A stretch of DNA of 60,555 nt from BHER01 sp051652245 (GTDB taxonomy: Bacteria; Bacillota_I; Bacilli_A; Culicoidibacterales; Culicoidibacteraceae): NCBI GenBank assembly GCA_051652245.1, contig JBOFTV010000066.1, positions 1 to 60,555 on the forward strand, given 5' to 3'. This document shows positions 42,135 through 51,171 of the stretch, one piece after another (position 1 is the stretch's first letter; every line of letters begins with the position of its first letter). The notes below the pieces were generated by a model. It worked only from the letters and a program-made list of their open reading frames with translations. It was not told the DNA's origin and did not search any database. The position numbers were made by a program, and so were the translations under genes.

Positions 42135-42869
42135 GTGGTGAATAAGAATATATTTTTAGTAATTGTCTGTGTTTTTACTAGTTTAGTGCTAGGGATGGGG
42201 ACTAATTATCTCTATAAAGTCAATATCTGGGATGACAACAAAGTAAGCCAAACATATGCCCAGTTCGACCAAAACACGTATAAAGGTATCAAGCTTACGG
42301 AAACTGAAAAAAAAGAATATGATAGTTTGCTAAAAGAGAGGGAAGACTTTTTTACTAATAAAGATAATGAGGGGCTCTCTTTACAAAATGATAAGTTGAA
42401 AAATTTCTTTGCTAAGGTGAATTTAAGAATTACAGGAGAGAATACATTGCAGCTTAAGTATAACGAGAAAAAGGCGCTTGTTCTTGCTATTATTGTCCCG
42501 GAGTCTGCAGCAGTAACGGAAAAAGAAGAAGCGGAAGGCCTCAAAGCAAGAATTTTACTACAAATCGATCAAAAAGTTGACCTTGCAATTATTGATGAAG
42601 AGATTGAAAGATTAAATCAAAAGATTACGCAAATTATTGCTGCCAAGGAAGCATCAAATTTATCAGAACAGCGAAACTTAGCAGTACCAGCAAGACCACA
42701 AAATCCTGAAACTGAAATAATCGTAGAAGTACCAAGAGAAGAAGAACCTGCGCCACAAGAACCAATTGTAGTAGCACCCGAGAATTCAGAGAGTTCTAAT
42801 CCTGTGGAAACAGTACCGAATGCTCCTATGCAAGAACCGGATCAAGTAACACCTAGTAACCCAGGTTAA
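42135..42869 (+). CDS. secreted or membrane-anchored proline-rich protein
   Basis: I do not recognise a family. The protein of about 244 residues has an N-terminal hydrophobic segment (about 5-25) acting as signal anchor, then a charged helical region (about 45-185; ETEKKEYDSLLKERE and IDEEIERLNQKITQII look coiled-coil). It ends in a Pro/Glu/Asn-rich tail (about 190-244) that could cross the wall. The start is GTG 42135 (AAGGGA 8 bases upstream) or the next GTG; the codon at 42087 overlaps the -10. It lies between two LCP genes, so an envelope role is likely. Confidence 0.65.
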   Translation: MVNKNIFLVIVCVFTSLVLGMGTNYLYKVNIWDDNKVSQTYAQFDQNTYKGIKLTETEKKEYDSLLKEREDFFTNKDNEGLSLQNDKLKNFFAKVNLRITGENTLQLKYNEKKALVLAIIVPESAAVTEKEEAEGLKARILLQIDQKVDLAIIDEEIERLNQKITQIIAAKEASNLSEQRNLAVPARPQNPETEIIVEVPREEEPAPQEPIVVAPENSESSNPVETVPNAPMQEPDQVTPSNPG

Positions 42870-42874
42870 TAATA

Positions 42875-42911
42875 AAAAGCGTTGCCCCAAAATTGAAGGC
42901 AACGCTTTTTA
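42875..42911. terminator. bidirectional terminator
   Basis: AAAAAGCGTTGCC (42875-42887) pairs perfectly with GGCAACGCTTTTT (42899-42911) over 11 bases, between the convergent proline-rich gene and LCP copy 2. Confidence 0.92.
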
Positions 42912-42913
42912 TT

Positions 42914-44143
42914 TTATGTACTCTCCGTTTTTCGGAATTTCTTAAGGTAATAAGGGTCAGTTATATCCCAGGTATCCTTGACTAAGTCTGTGCCATTAAA
43001 GCCACTGCTATCATACTGACTACCATCAATGTCATAATCGAAATTGGCGTATAACGTGGGAATAATCGGGAAGTCATCTAAGCTAAAGGCAATTTTTCTG
43101 CGAATATCTTCAACTGATAGAGCATAGACGCGATTATAGGAAGCAGAAGCTAAATCGCCAACAAATGTTTCACTTAAACCTGCAAGCTGTGTTGTGCGGA
43201 TTTCAAATGTTCTTGGTTTATTTTGGTTAGCTGATCCGAATAATGTTTTGCCTAAATTGGCAAAATCAAGAAATTGATCAGCAGAAATATTTGTTTTTAC
43301 ATTATCTTTGATCGTGTCAAGGAGCGTATTAATAGAAAGTAAAGCAGATGGGGATGCTGCTTTTTTTATGATTGCTTTAATGAGTTCGGATTGTCGATTT
43401 GCACGAGCAAAGTCGCTGTCATAGTGTCGTGAACGCACAAGGGCTAAGGCTTCTTCACCATTTACTTTTTGCGGGCCGAATTCGGTAAAACAAATAGCGT
43501 AGGGGTCACGATTTAAATTATGTTCACACCATTGTTTTCCATTTTTTAGTGAGGGTGGTAAATAGGCATCGGGAGCTCCCGGAAAAATATTGAAACCCTC
43601 ACGCAAATCGGGGACATCCATTTCAACACCACCTAGGGCATCAACAATACCCACAAAGCCTTGGAAATTAAGTGTGATATAATAGTTTATATCTAAATCA
43701 AATAGCGGTTCTAAGCTACTTTCAAGGCAAGAAATTTCGTTAGCATGCGTAATTTTATCAAATGAGCCAACATTTGTTGGGCATGATCCCCCACGGGGCA
43801 AGTAAGAATCACGTGGAACAGAAAATACTTCAGCATAATTTTTGACAGGGTTGAGGACAACTAAATTAATTGAATCTGCCATCTGCTTTTCGTTATCATA
43901 GCCATTTGTCCCTTCCCCCATAATTAAAATAGAAAAAGGAGCCGCCTGGACATCGGTTACTTTGGTGGGGGCTAGCCCATTTTTATCGCTTAGATTAGCT
44001 GTTAGATTTAAGAAGGAATTTACAATATTATAGGCATAAATGCCTGTTGTAACAAGGGCAATACAGATAAAAGAAATTAAAGATAGTTTTATCCATCTCT
44101 TCATTCTTTTCTTCTTTTTATGTTTATTTGTTGTTTTGTTCAT
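42914..44143 (-). CDS. LytR-CpsA-Psr family wall glycopolymer ligase, copy 2
   Basis: This is a paralogue of the LCP gene at 40611-41858. The 409 residues have a Lys-rich start, a membrane helix (about 16-38) and the LCP domain with FSVPRDSYLPRG, KITHA, DALGGVEMDVPDLREGF and ALVRSRHYDSDFARANRQ. The four cysteines of copy 1 are all kept (SCPTN, ISCLE, QWCEH, AICF). AGGTGA precedes ATG 44143. Two copies this close, on the same strand around one secreted protein, suggest a local duplication. Which polymer they attach is unknown. Confidence 0.9.
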   Translation of the reverse strand: MNKTTNKHKKKKRMKRWIKLSLISFICIALVTTGIYAYNIVNSFLNLTANLSDKNGLAPTKVTDVQAAPFSILIMGEGTNGYDNEKQMADSINLVVLNPVKNYAEVFSVPRDSYLPRGGSCPTNVGSFDKITHANEISCLESSLEPLFDLDINYYITLNFQGFVGIVDALGGVEMDVPDLREGFNIFPGAPDAYLPPSLKNGKQWCEHNLNRDPYAICFTEFGPQKVNGEEALALVRSRHYDSDFARANRQSELIKAIIKKAASPSALLSINTLLDTIKDNVKTNISADQFLDFANLGKTLFGSANQNKPRTFEIRTTQLAGLSETFVGDLASASYNRVYALSVEDIRRKIAFSLDDFPIIPTLYANFDYDIDGSQYDSSGFNGTDLVKDTWDITDPYYLKKFRKTEST

Positions 44144-44165
44144 ATCATTTCACCTCAGAAAGTTT

Positions 44166-44210
44166 CCATTTTTTTAAGTACCTAAAAAAATGGAGTATTA
44201 TTAAATTATA
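44166..44210 (-). promoter_or_regulatory. LCP copy 2 promoter and leader inverted repeat
   Basis: On the minus strand an extended -10 TGATATAAT (TATAAT at 44210-44205) is followed by a perfect 11-base inverted repeat (44166-44176 with 44183-44193, spacer 6) in the leader, just before the ribosome binding site. Confidence 0.5.
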
Positions 44211-44244
44211 TCAGGTATTTTGTCTTTTGTTTATGCTAAATGAC

Positions 44245-44889
44245 TTATTTACTTCGGAGTAGTATTTTTTTAGTTTGGGATGTTAGGATGTCGTAATCAA
44301 CATGGCGCATCAAGTGTGCAACGCAGGCATCTATTAATACAAGTAGGTTTTGCTCTTCTAATTCAATGTACAAAATAATTTGGGTATCATAGAGGGTATT
44401 AATAATCTCAAAAAAACCAAGTAGCTCTTTTAACGCATAGAGGTTATTTATTTCATCATAGGAGATTGTCATACCAATGGTTATAAAAGTATTATAGGAA
44501 GCAATTGGAGCATGGTCTAAGGCAGCAGAAACAGCGCCAGAATAAGCACGAATAAGACCACCGGCACCAAGCTTTATCCCCCCAAAATAACGTGTGACAA
44601 TAGCTGTAATATTTGTCATCTTCCGATAGTTAAGAGCAGTCACCATCGGAAGACCCGCTGTTCCTTTAGGCTCACCATCATCACTGGATTTCTGTGTAGA
44701 AATTGGGCTTCCCAAGATGTAGGCAGTACAATTATGGCTTGCATCATAGTGGAGCTTATTAATTTGCTTGATTGCAGCAATTGCTTCATCATTAGAATCA
44801 GTGGGAAAAAGATATGTAATGAATCGAGAGCGCTCAATAGTAATTTCATACGTAAAAAATTCCATAACTGTGTACAATTCTGACTTCAT
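44245..44889 (-). CDS. YigZ/IMPACT family protein
   Basis: YigZ-type proteins have an IMPACT N-terminal domain and a ferredoxin-like C-terminal domain; their role, perhaps in translation control, is not settled. The 214 residues contain ERSRFITYLFP, HNCTAYILG, SDDGEPKGTAGLPM and VTRYFGGIKLGAGGLIRAYSGA, all strong family signatures. ATG 44889 follows GGAGG by 9 bases; the open frame upstream is not used. A TATAAT (44926-44921, minus) supplies the promoter, divergent from gdpP. Confidence 0.92.
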   Translation of the reverse strand: MKSELYTVMEFFTYEITIERSRFITYLFPTDSNDEAIAAIKQINKLHYDASHNCTAYILGSPISTQKSSDDGEPKGTAGLPMVTALNYRKMTNITAIVTRYFGGIKLGAGGLIRAYSGAVSAALDHAPIASYNTFITIGMTISYDEINNLYALKELLGFFEIINTLYDTQIILYIELEEQNLLVLIDACVAHLMRHVDYDILTSQTKKILLRSK

Positions 44890-44946
44890 ATTTGCGACGC
44901 CTCCAAAGATATATGCTATCATTATACTATAAAACAAGCTAATGTG

Positions 44947-44955
44947 TGATATAAT
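44947..44955 (+). promoter_or_regulatory. gdpP promoter (extended -10)
   Basis: TGATATAAT, with TATAAT at 44950-44955; no strong -35. It lies 53 bases before the gdpP start and back to back with the yigZ promoter. Confidence 0.55.
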
Positions 44956-45007
44956 ATAACGAAAGAGCATTATAAGATAAGGTGAAAAAAAGTGGGGGTG
45001 AAATGTA

Positions 45008-47053
45008 TTGAATCGAAAATCAATCAATAAATCAGGGCGACTATTTGCTAATTTAGCGGTAGTCACGGTTATTTTATTAACTACATTTGTTTCAATGGTC
45101 TTTTTTATTGCAGTGTTGCAAAATGAATATGCTATCATTTCAAAAATTTATCTTCAATTTTTTGAAAACTACAGTTTTGTTATTTTTGTTATTGTTCTCT
45201 GTTTGGCATTAATTTTAATTGCTTTGTATGTTTTTAACATACAGGTAGATGCGATGTATCGCGATAAAATTAAATCAATGTATGAACAACTTTCTACTGA
45301 TACAATAAAAGGAATAGCTGAGCTACCTGTGGGGATAATTAGCTATTCCTTGGATGATAAAATTGTTTGGGTAAATGATTTTTTTAAGCATGAGAAAACT
45401 GATATGCTTATTGGGAGACAATTAAAGGATATCCTACCAATGTTGTCCAAACAAAACCATGATGATATAAAACGTAGCTTTAACATCTACGAAAATATAG
45501 CTATGGATGATAAATATGTGGATATCTATCATGAGGAAAAAACAAGTATGATTTATGTTTTCGATAAGACAAAAGAGCATAATATTTTGAGAAAATCCGA
45601 GCAGGAATGCTTGGTTATTGGTTATATCTATGTTGATTCGCCTGAAGAAATTCAAGTGTTTGAAGATGCCGGAAATATTGAAGTTAGCAGTGAAATGCAT
45701 CGGATAATAATTAATTGGGCCCAAAAATATAATGCCTATGTTAGAAAGTATGCGTCATATAGATGGATGATTGTAACAAACAAAACAGGATTAGATCAGA
45801 TGTGTCAAACAAAAATGGATGTCAGAGAACAAATTAAATGCTTGGGGAAAACCTTGAAAATGAATGTCACAGTCAGTGGTGGATTTTCTAGTTATACTGA
45901 TAATATTGGTGAAGTTGTTCGCCAAGCTATTGATGCAATTGAACTTGGACAGAGCCGTGGGGGAGATCAAATCGTGGTGCACAAAAATTTTGATGACAAT
46001 CTGATATTTGGTGGCGACAATAATCAGAAAAAGCGAACATCAAGAGTAATGGCGAGATCAACAGCAATTAATTTACATGCAACCTTAGAGAAATTTGAAG
46101 ATGTTTACATTACAGGTCATCAATATGCCGATTTAGATGCAATTGGTGCAATGCTAGGAATATATCAAATTGCTAAAACAGTAAAAAAGAACGTTTACTT
46201 TATTTTAGAAATAGAAAAATTAGGCAAAGATGCCCTAGAACTGTTGGGAAAGACATGGAAAGACAAAGTAGCATTGGCAGAAATATTAGAAAAAGTAGTC
46301 TTGCCCAATAAATTTAAACCAGAGCAAAATACAGATAAAAGTGTCGTAATAATTGTTGATACGGCGCTATCAATGCTAGTAGAATCACCAAAAGTATTAA
46401 GTTGTAAAAATATCATTTTAATCGATCACCACCGTAAAGGAAAAGATGCAATTAAAAATGCAATCATCGAGTACATCGACCCGTTTAGCTCATCAGCATC
46501 AGAGATGGTAGCAGAGTTAATTCAGTATCAGCCTATTGTTATTGATCTTCCCAGTGAAATCGCAACATGTTTACTTGCCGGAATAGTGCTAGACACAAAT
46601 AAATTTACGAGAAATGTCTCCTCACGAACGTTTGAAGCAGCATCATATTTAAGGAAACAAGGAGCAATTCAAGAATATGTATTACAGGTTTTAAGTACAG
46701 GAATTGAAGAATATATTGTACAATCGGCTTATTTAAAGGATGCAAAATCCTTGCCAAACAATGGTAAAATACTGGCATTAACAGGTGAAAAAAGTAGGCC
46801 TGAAATTGCTAAATGTGCTGATTTCATGCTCTCTTTTGCAGAGGTTAATTACACAATTGTCATTGCGAAGGTTAGTGAGACAATAGTTTCAATAAGTGGT
46901 CGTTCAAAAGGGGCGGCTAATGTGCAACGAATCATGGAACATTTTGGCGGTGGTGGTCACTATAATAGTGCTGCTGCACAAGTCAAAAATCAGAACGTTT
47001 ACGAAGTTCAAACCCAAATAACAGAATATATAGAGAAGGAAGATGAAAAATGA
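45008..47053 (+). CDS. gdpP: cyclic-di-AMP phosphodiesterase GdpP
   Basis: GdpP breaks down c-di-AMP and so affects wall, potassium and beta-lactam responses. The 681 residues show two membrane helices (about 13-38 and 45-75), a PAS-like domain (about 90-170), a degenerate GGDEF domain (about 175-310), a DHH domain with TGHQYADLDAIGA and LIDHHRKG, and a DHHA1 domain ending GGGGHYNSAA. The metal-binding Asp/His residues look intact. TTG 45008 is used, with GGGGGTGA 6 bases upstream. It overlaps rplI by 4 bases; gdpP-rplI-dnaB order matches Bacillus. Confidence 0.95.
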   Translation: MNRKSINKSGRLFANLAVVTVILLTTFVSMVFFIAVLQNEYAIISKIYLQFFENYSFVIFVIVLCLALILIALYVFNIQVDAMYRDKIKSMYEQLSTDTIKGIAELPVGIISYSLDDKIVWVNDFFKHEKTDMLIGRQLKDILPMLSKQNHDDIKRSFNIYENIAMDDKYVDIYHEEKTSMIYVFDKTKEHNILRKSEQECLVIGYIYVDSPEEIQVFEDAGNIEVSSEMHRIIINWAQKYNAYVRKYASYRWMIVTNKTGLDQMCQTKMDVREQIKCLGKTLKMNVTVSGGFSSYTDNIGEVVRQAIDAIELGQSRGGDQIVVHKNFDDNLIFGGDNNQKKRTSRVMARSTAINLHATLEKFEDVYITGHQYADLDAIGAMLGIYQIAKTVKKNVYFILEIEKLGKDALELLGKTWKDKVALAEILEKVVLPNKFKPEQNTDKSVVIIVDTALSMLVESPKVLSCKNIILIDHHRKGKDAIKNAIIEYIDPFSSSASEMVAELIQYQPIVIDLPSEIATCLLAGIVLDTNKFTRNVSSRTFEAASYLRKQGAIQEYVLQVLSTGIEEYIVQSAYLKDAKSLPNNGKILALTGEKSRPEIAKCADFMLSFAEVNYTIVIAKVSETIVSISGRSKGAANVQRIMEHFGGGGHYNSAAAQVKNQNVYEVQTQITEYIEKEDEK

Positions 47054-47496
47054 GAGTAATTTTTTTAAAAGATGTAAAAGGTAAAGGGAAAAAAGGTGAG
47101 ATAAAAGAGGTTGCAAGTGGCTATGCCCAAAACTTTTTGATTAAAAATCAACTTGCTAAAGAAGCAAGTGTGGCCGTGATTAAAACAGAGGCGCAAAAAG
47201 AGACAAGAAAAACAATTCGTCATGAAGAAGAAATTGAGCAGATGCAAATAAAAGCTGAGCAAATGAAAGCAATTCAGTTAACTTTTACAGTTAATGCAGG
47301 AGCAGAAGGTCGTGTATTTGGTTCGGTGTCATCAAAGCAAATTGCTGCTAAATTACTAAGAGAACAGGCAATAAAAATAGAAAAACGTGATATTTTACTA
47401 GAGCATCCCATTACAATTTTAGGAACAAAAGAAGTTAAAATACGTCTTTGTAAAGAAGTAACAACAGTGATTTCGGTCACGCTTGTTTCCAAATAA
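47050..47496 (+). CDS. rplI: 50S ribosomal protein L9
   Basis: L9 binds 23S rRNA in the large subunit. The 148 residues begin with the diagnostic MRVIFLKDVKGKGKKGEIKEV and have the long connecting helix and C-terminal domain (GRVFGSVSSKQIA). GAAGGAAG precedes the ATG inside the end of gdpP. Confidence 0.97.
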   Translation: MRVIFLKDVKGKGKKGEIKEVASGYAQNFLIKNQLAKEASVAVIKTEAQKETRKTIRHEEEIEQMQIKAEQMKAIQLTFTVNAGAEGRVFGSVSSKQIAAKLLREQAIKIEKRDILLEHPITILGTKEVKIRLCKEVTTVISVTLVSK

Positions 47497-47533
47497 CAAG
47501 CAATTTTAATGAACTAGAGGAGATGATGACAAA

Positions 47534-48880
47534 ATGCAAGAAAATCAAATTTATGATAACATTCCCCATAATATGCAAGCGGAGCAGGCTGTTCTAGGAG
47601 CAATGATTATGGACCGTGTAGCGCTAATTACATCACTTGAGAAGTTACGAAAAGAAAGTTTTTACTTTAACCAGAATCAGGCAGTTTTTGATGCACTAAG
47701 AATCTTACAAGCTGATAATACAGCAATTGATATTACAACATTATCAGATCAATTAGAACAAAGCAATCAGTTCAATAGCATCGGAGGGTTAGATTATATC
47801 GCTGAACTAATTGAGGCTGTCCCAACTGCCGCCCATATTGAATATTATGTTGAAATTCTCGTTAAAAATGCGGTTAGACGCGAAATGTTGCAGGTGGGAC
47901 AATCAATATTAAAGCAGGCATTAGATGTAGAAAATGACGTGTCAGCATTAATTAATGAAGCGGAAAAAAATATTCTTGCAGTCTCACAAAAGCAGACAAT
48001 GGGACATTTCATTCCCATATCAGAAGTGCTAAGCACAACATTAGAACATATTGAAGAATTAAAGAAAAGTACAGGGGATGTCACAGGGATTGCTTCAACT
48101 TTTAGAGAGTTAGATAAAATGACAGCAGGTTTTCAAAAAGGTGACTTAGTCATTATCGGTGCAAGGCCATCAATGGGGAAAACAGCATTTGTCTTAAATA
48201 TTGCACAACAAGCAGTTAAAGCCAATGGTGAAATACCAGTTGTGGCAATTTTTAGTTTAGAGATGGGGGCGCAGCAGCTAATTATGAGGATGCTTTCAGC
48301 AGAATCACGTGTTGCAGGCGATAGACTACGAACTGGGAATGTTGATAGCCAAGATTGGAATGCTATTACAATTGGCTTAAGTAACCTGAATAAAAGAAAG
48401 ATATTTATCGATGATTCACCGGGTGTTAGTATTCAAGAACTACGGTCAAAAGCAAGAAGATTAAAAGTTGAGCATGGCTTAGACTTAATTGCAATTGATT
48501 ATCTGCAGCTAATCAGAGGTGATACAAAAAGTATGAACCGACAAGAAGAAGTTGCCCATATTTCACGACTATTGAAATCGCTAGCCCGTGAACTAGAAAT
48601 TCCGGTAATTGCCTTAACACAGCTTTCCCGTGGACTAGAATCAAGACCAGATAAAAGACCAATTATGTCCGATATTCGAGAATCAGGGAGTATTGAGCAA
48701 GATGCTGATGTGATTGCGTTTCTATATCGTGACGATTATTATGACCGTGAATCAGAAGAGCAAAATATAATGGAGATTATTATTGGAAAGCAGCGAAACG
48801 GCCCTGTTGGAACGGTGAAGCTTGTGTTCCAAAAGGATTACAATCGCTTTGAAAATCTTTCAATGCGCGATGAGTTTTAG
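47534..48880 (+). CDS. dnaB: replicative DNA helicase
   Basis: DnaB (called DnaC in Bacillus) unwinds DNA ahead of the replication fork as a hexamer. The 448 residues have the N-terminal DnaB domain (HNMQAEQAVLGAMI), a linker, and the RecA-like domain with Walker A GARPSMGKT, ESR(V/A) motif, Walker B LDLIAIDYLQLI and IMSDIRESGSIEQDADVI. No intein or intron interrupts it. GAGGAGATG precedes the start. Confidence 0.97.
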   Translation: MQENQIYDNIPHNMQAEQAVLGAMIMDRVALITSLEKLRKESFYFNQNQAVFDALRILQADNTAIDITTLSDQLEQSNQFNSIGGLDYIAELIEAVPTAAHIEYYVEILVKNAVRREMLQVGQSILKQALDVENDVSALINEAEKNILAVSQKQTMGHFIPISEVLSTTLEHIEELKKSTGDVTGIASTFRELDKMTAGFQKGDLVIIGARPSMGKTAFVLNIAQQAVKANGEIPVVAIFSLEMGAQQLIMRMLSAESRVAGDRLRTGNVDSQDWNAITIGLSNLNKRKIFIDDSPGVSIQELRSKARRLKVEHGLDLIAIDYLQLIRGDTKSMNRQEEVAHISRLLKSLARELEIPVIALTQLSRGLESRPDKRPIMSDIRESGSIEQDADVIAFLYRDDYYDRESEEQNIMEIIIGKQRNGPVGTVKLVFQKDYNRFENLSMRDEF

Positions 48881-48910
48881 ATGAACTAAAGAATAATGAG
48901 GTGATTAATT

Positions 48911-50353
48911 GTGAAAAGTAAGACCCCAAAATCAGTTTTTATTTTTTTGACGATCAGCATCCTTATTAGTGCTGGGTTAGGTCTTTTTTCCAGTAATTTA
49001 GTACAGTTAGAGGTACCACTGCAAAAAGGATACTACACATTTTTGAAAAAAAATGAAGTTATTGGCAATGTAAAATCATTGGATGAAGTAAAAAGCTTCT
49101 TATATAAAAAGTATGGTAATAAAGCTAATCTTGATATTTATTTTGGTGATGATGTTTTGGTGGAATATATTAAAAATGATGATAAAGTCGTAGAATTTAG
49201 TCCAATAGAATCTATTTTAGCGAATGTAGATGTCCAAGTTGATGCATTGAAAGTAAGTACGCTAGGAGAAAAAGCTTTTTATATTACATCTTATAATGAC
49301 TGGAAGCGTTCTATTTCCGATGTGATTGATTTTGTCTCCGCCAACGACTCAGAGAATATTGCACTATCATCCATGGCACGAGGAGATGTTAAAGTTGCAG
49401 AGACTTTTCAATATGAATATCAGAAGGTGCCAATTGAATTGGTGTTAGATGATACCGAAGCCAAGGAAAAATTGATTTTTAATGATGAATCCAGTATCAA
49501 GATGGATATTGTGCAAAGCGGTGATACAGTGGAAACGCTTGCAAAAAGAAATAATATCAGTGTAACGCAGCTTCTTTATGCTAATGGCATTGAGCAAACT
49601 GATTTGCTGTTACCGGGTGCAAAACTTAAAGTGAGTGAACTTAATTATGCAGTTAGCTTTTCGTACCCTGTTTTGGAAGATATAGTAGAAGACATTGCCT
49701 TTGAAATTGAATATATTGATAGCCCTGAATTGTTTGTAGGAGCAGAACAAATTATCCAGCAGGGTGTCAATGGACTAGCAAGAGCTAAATATATCTCTAA
49801 TGTTGTCAATGGGGAAAGTATCCCAGGGCAACGACTAGAGTATCAAGTAATCAGAGAGACTGTTAAACAAATCGTTCACAAAGGCACAAAAATCCAACAA
49901 AAACAAACAACTGAAAAAGCTGGTGACGGTCAAGTCAAAACGGCTGCACCATACGCCAATGAGGCCGGTTTTATTTGGCCCGCAATTGGTATTTGTGTTA
50001 GTGCCGAGTATGGTTGGTATGAATACGGTGCACACAAAGGCCTTGATATTGCAGGGCGAAGTGGTGAAGCAATTTGGGCAGCTGCAGCAGGAACGGTTGA
50101 ATCTGCGGAGTACTCGGGTGCCTTTGGAAACCAAGTCCTAATTAATCATAATAATGGACTTAAAACAAGGTATGCTCACCTTAAAACAATTGGGGTAAAT
50201 AAAGGACAACAAGTAAAACAAGGAGAAGTTGTTGGTGGTATGGGAAGCACGGGTATGTCTGAGGCTGATCATCTTCACTTTGAAGTACATGCAGGTGGTG
50301 AAAGATTAAATCCAAGAGGATATTTACCAGCAGGTGGTCCAAGGACATGCTAA
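48911..50353 (+). CDS. LysM-G5-M23 cell wall endopeptidase
   Basis: This probable peptidoglycan endopeptidase is exported. The 480 residues have an N-terminal membrane/signal segment (about 10-30), a region without known motifs (about 35-190), a LysM domain (about 196-242; VQSGDTVETLAKRNN), a G5 domain (about 260-338) and an M23 domain (about 350-475). The zinc ligands H-x3-D (HKGLDIA), the H of TRYAH and the final H-x-H (DHLHFEVHAGG) are present. The start is GTG 48911 with GAGGTGAT upstream. It lies where walRK-yycHI would be in Bacillus, before yycJ-htrA-rlmH. Confidence 0.9.
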   Translation: MKSKTPKSVFIFLTISILISAGLGLFSSNLVQLEVPLQKGYYTFLKKNEVIGNVKSLDEVKSFLYKKYGNKANLDIYFGDDVLVEYIKNDDKVVEFSPIESILANVDVQVDALKVSTLGEKAFYITSYNDWKRSISDVIDFVSANDSENIALSSMARGDVKVAETFQYEYQKVPIELVLDDTEAKEKLIFNDESSIKMDIVQSGDTVETLAKRNNISVTQLLYANGIEQTDLLLPGAKLKVSELNYAVSFSYPVLEDIVEDIAFEIEYIDSPELFVGAEQIIQQGVNGLARAKYISNVVNGESIPGQRLEYQVIRETVKQIVHKGTKIQQKQTTEKAGDGQVKTAAPYANEAGFIWPAIGICVSAEYGWYEYGAHKGLDIAGRSGEAIWAAAAGTVESAEYSGAFGNQVLINHNNGLKTRYAHLKTIGVNKGQQVKQGEVVGGMGSTGMSEADHLHFEVHAGGERLNPRGYLPAGGPRTC

Positions 50354-50378
50354 ATATAAAAAAGAATGGAGTATATTT

Positions 50379-51167
50379 GTGAGATATACAGTATTATTTA
50401 GTGGAAGCAGCGGAAATTGCTCCTACATTGAAGTTGACCAGTTGGCTATTTTAATTGATGCCGGTATAAGTTGTAAAAAGATTACAAATGCCTTAGAAGT
50501 ACACGACATCAAATTAGAACAAATTAGAGGAATCCTATTAACGCACGAACATACCGACCATGTTATTGGGTTAAAGCAGTTAGTTGACCGCCATAAAATT
50601 CCATTGTTTGTTACAGAGAAAACATACCACGCAATAGCAGAAAAGTACCGCCCAATATTAAGTGAGCGAATCACTTTTTTAGGTGGAATAATCAAATTTT
50701 CACATCCACAGCTTGAAATAATAAGTCTTCCAATTTCACATGATGTTGTCGACGGACAATTCTTTGTGATTGAAAAAGGCGAACAAAAGCTAGTATATCT
50801 AACAGACAGTGGCTATATTGCCAAAAAACATTATCCGATATTGGATAATGCAAATGGCTACATTATTGAATCAAACCATGAGCCGGAACTTGTGTTACAA
50901 TCCCGCTATCCATGGAGTATCCAGCAGCGAATATTATCAGATAAAGGGCATCTTTCTAACCAAGATTGTGCAACGGTTTTAACAAAAATAGTTGGCGATA
51001 AAACAACGCATATAACGCTTGCCCATTTAAGTGAGGAAACAAACCGCCCTGACTTAGCATATAATAGGATTACAGAGTCCCTAGCTCAAATAAATCGAAA
51101 AGATATTAAAGTTAGTGTTGCCAAAAGAGATAATTATGACAGTCCCTCAATTAAAATAGAAAGGTGA
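50379..51167 (+). CDS. yycJ: metallo-beta-lactamase fold exonuclease YycJ/WalJ
   Basis: YycJ (WalJ) is an MBL-fold nuclease linked to DNA repair and to wall/division coordination in the walRK operon. The 262 residues start with VRYTVLFSGSSGNCSYIE, the family N terminus, and carry THEHTDHVIGL, SHDVVDG, LTDSGY and the final ITLAHLSEE. GTG 50379 fits GGAG 7 bases upstream; the earlier in-frame ATG 50334 lies inside the preceding gene. htrA follows within 5 bases. Confidence 0.92.
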   Translation: MRYTVLFSGSSGNCSYIEVDQLAILIDAGISCKKITNALEVHDIKLEQIRGILLTHEHTDHVIGLKQLVDRHKIPLFVTEKTYHAIAEKYRPILSERITFLGGIIKFSHPQLEIISLPISHDVVDGQFFVIEKGEQKLVYLTDSGYIAKKHYPILDNANGYIIESNHEPELVLQSRYPWSIQQRILSDKGHLSNQDCATVLTKIVGDKTTHITLAHLSEETNRPDLAYNRITESLAQINRKDIKVSVAKRDNYDSPSIKIER

Positions 51168-51171
51168 TTTG

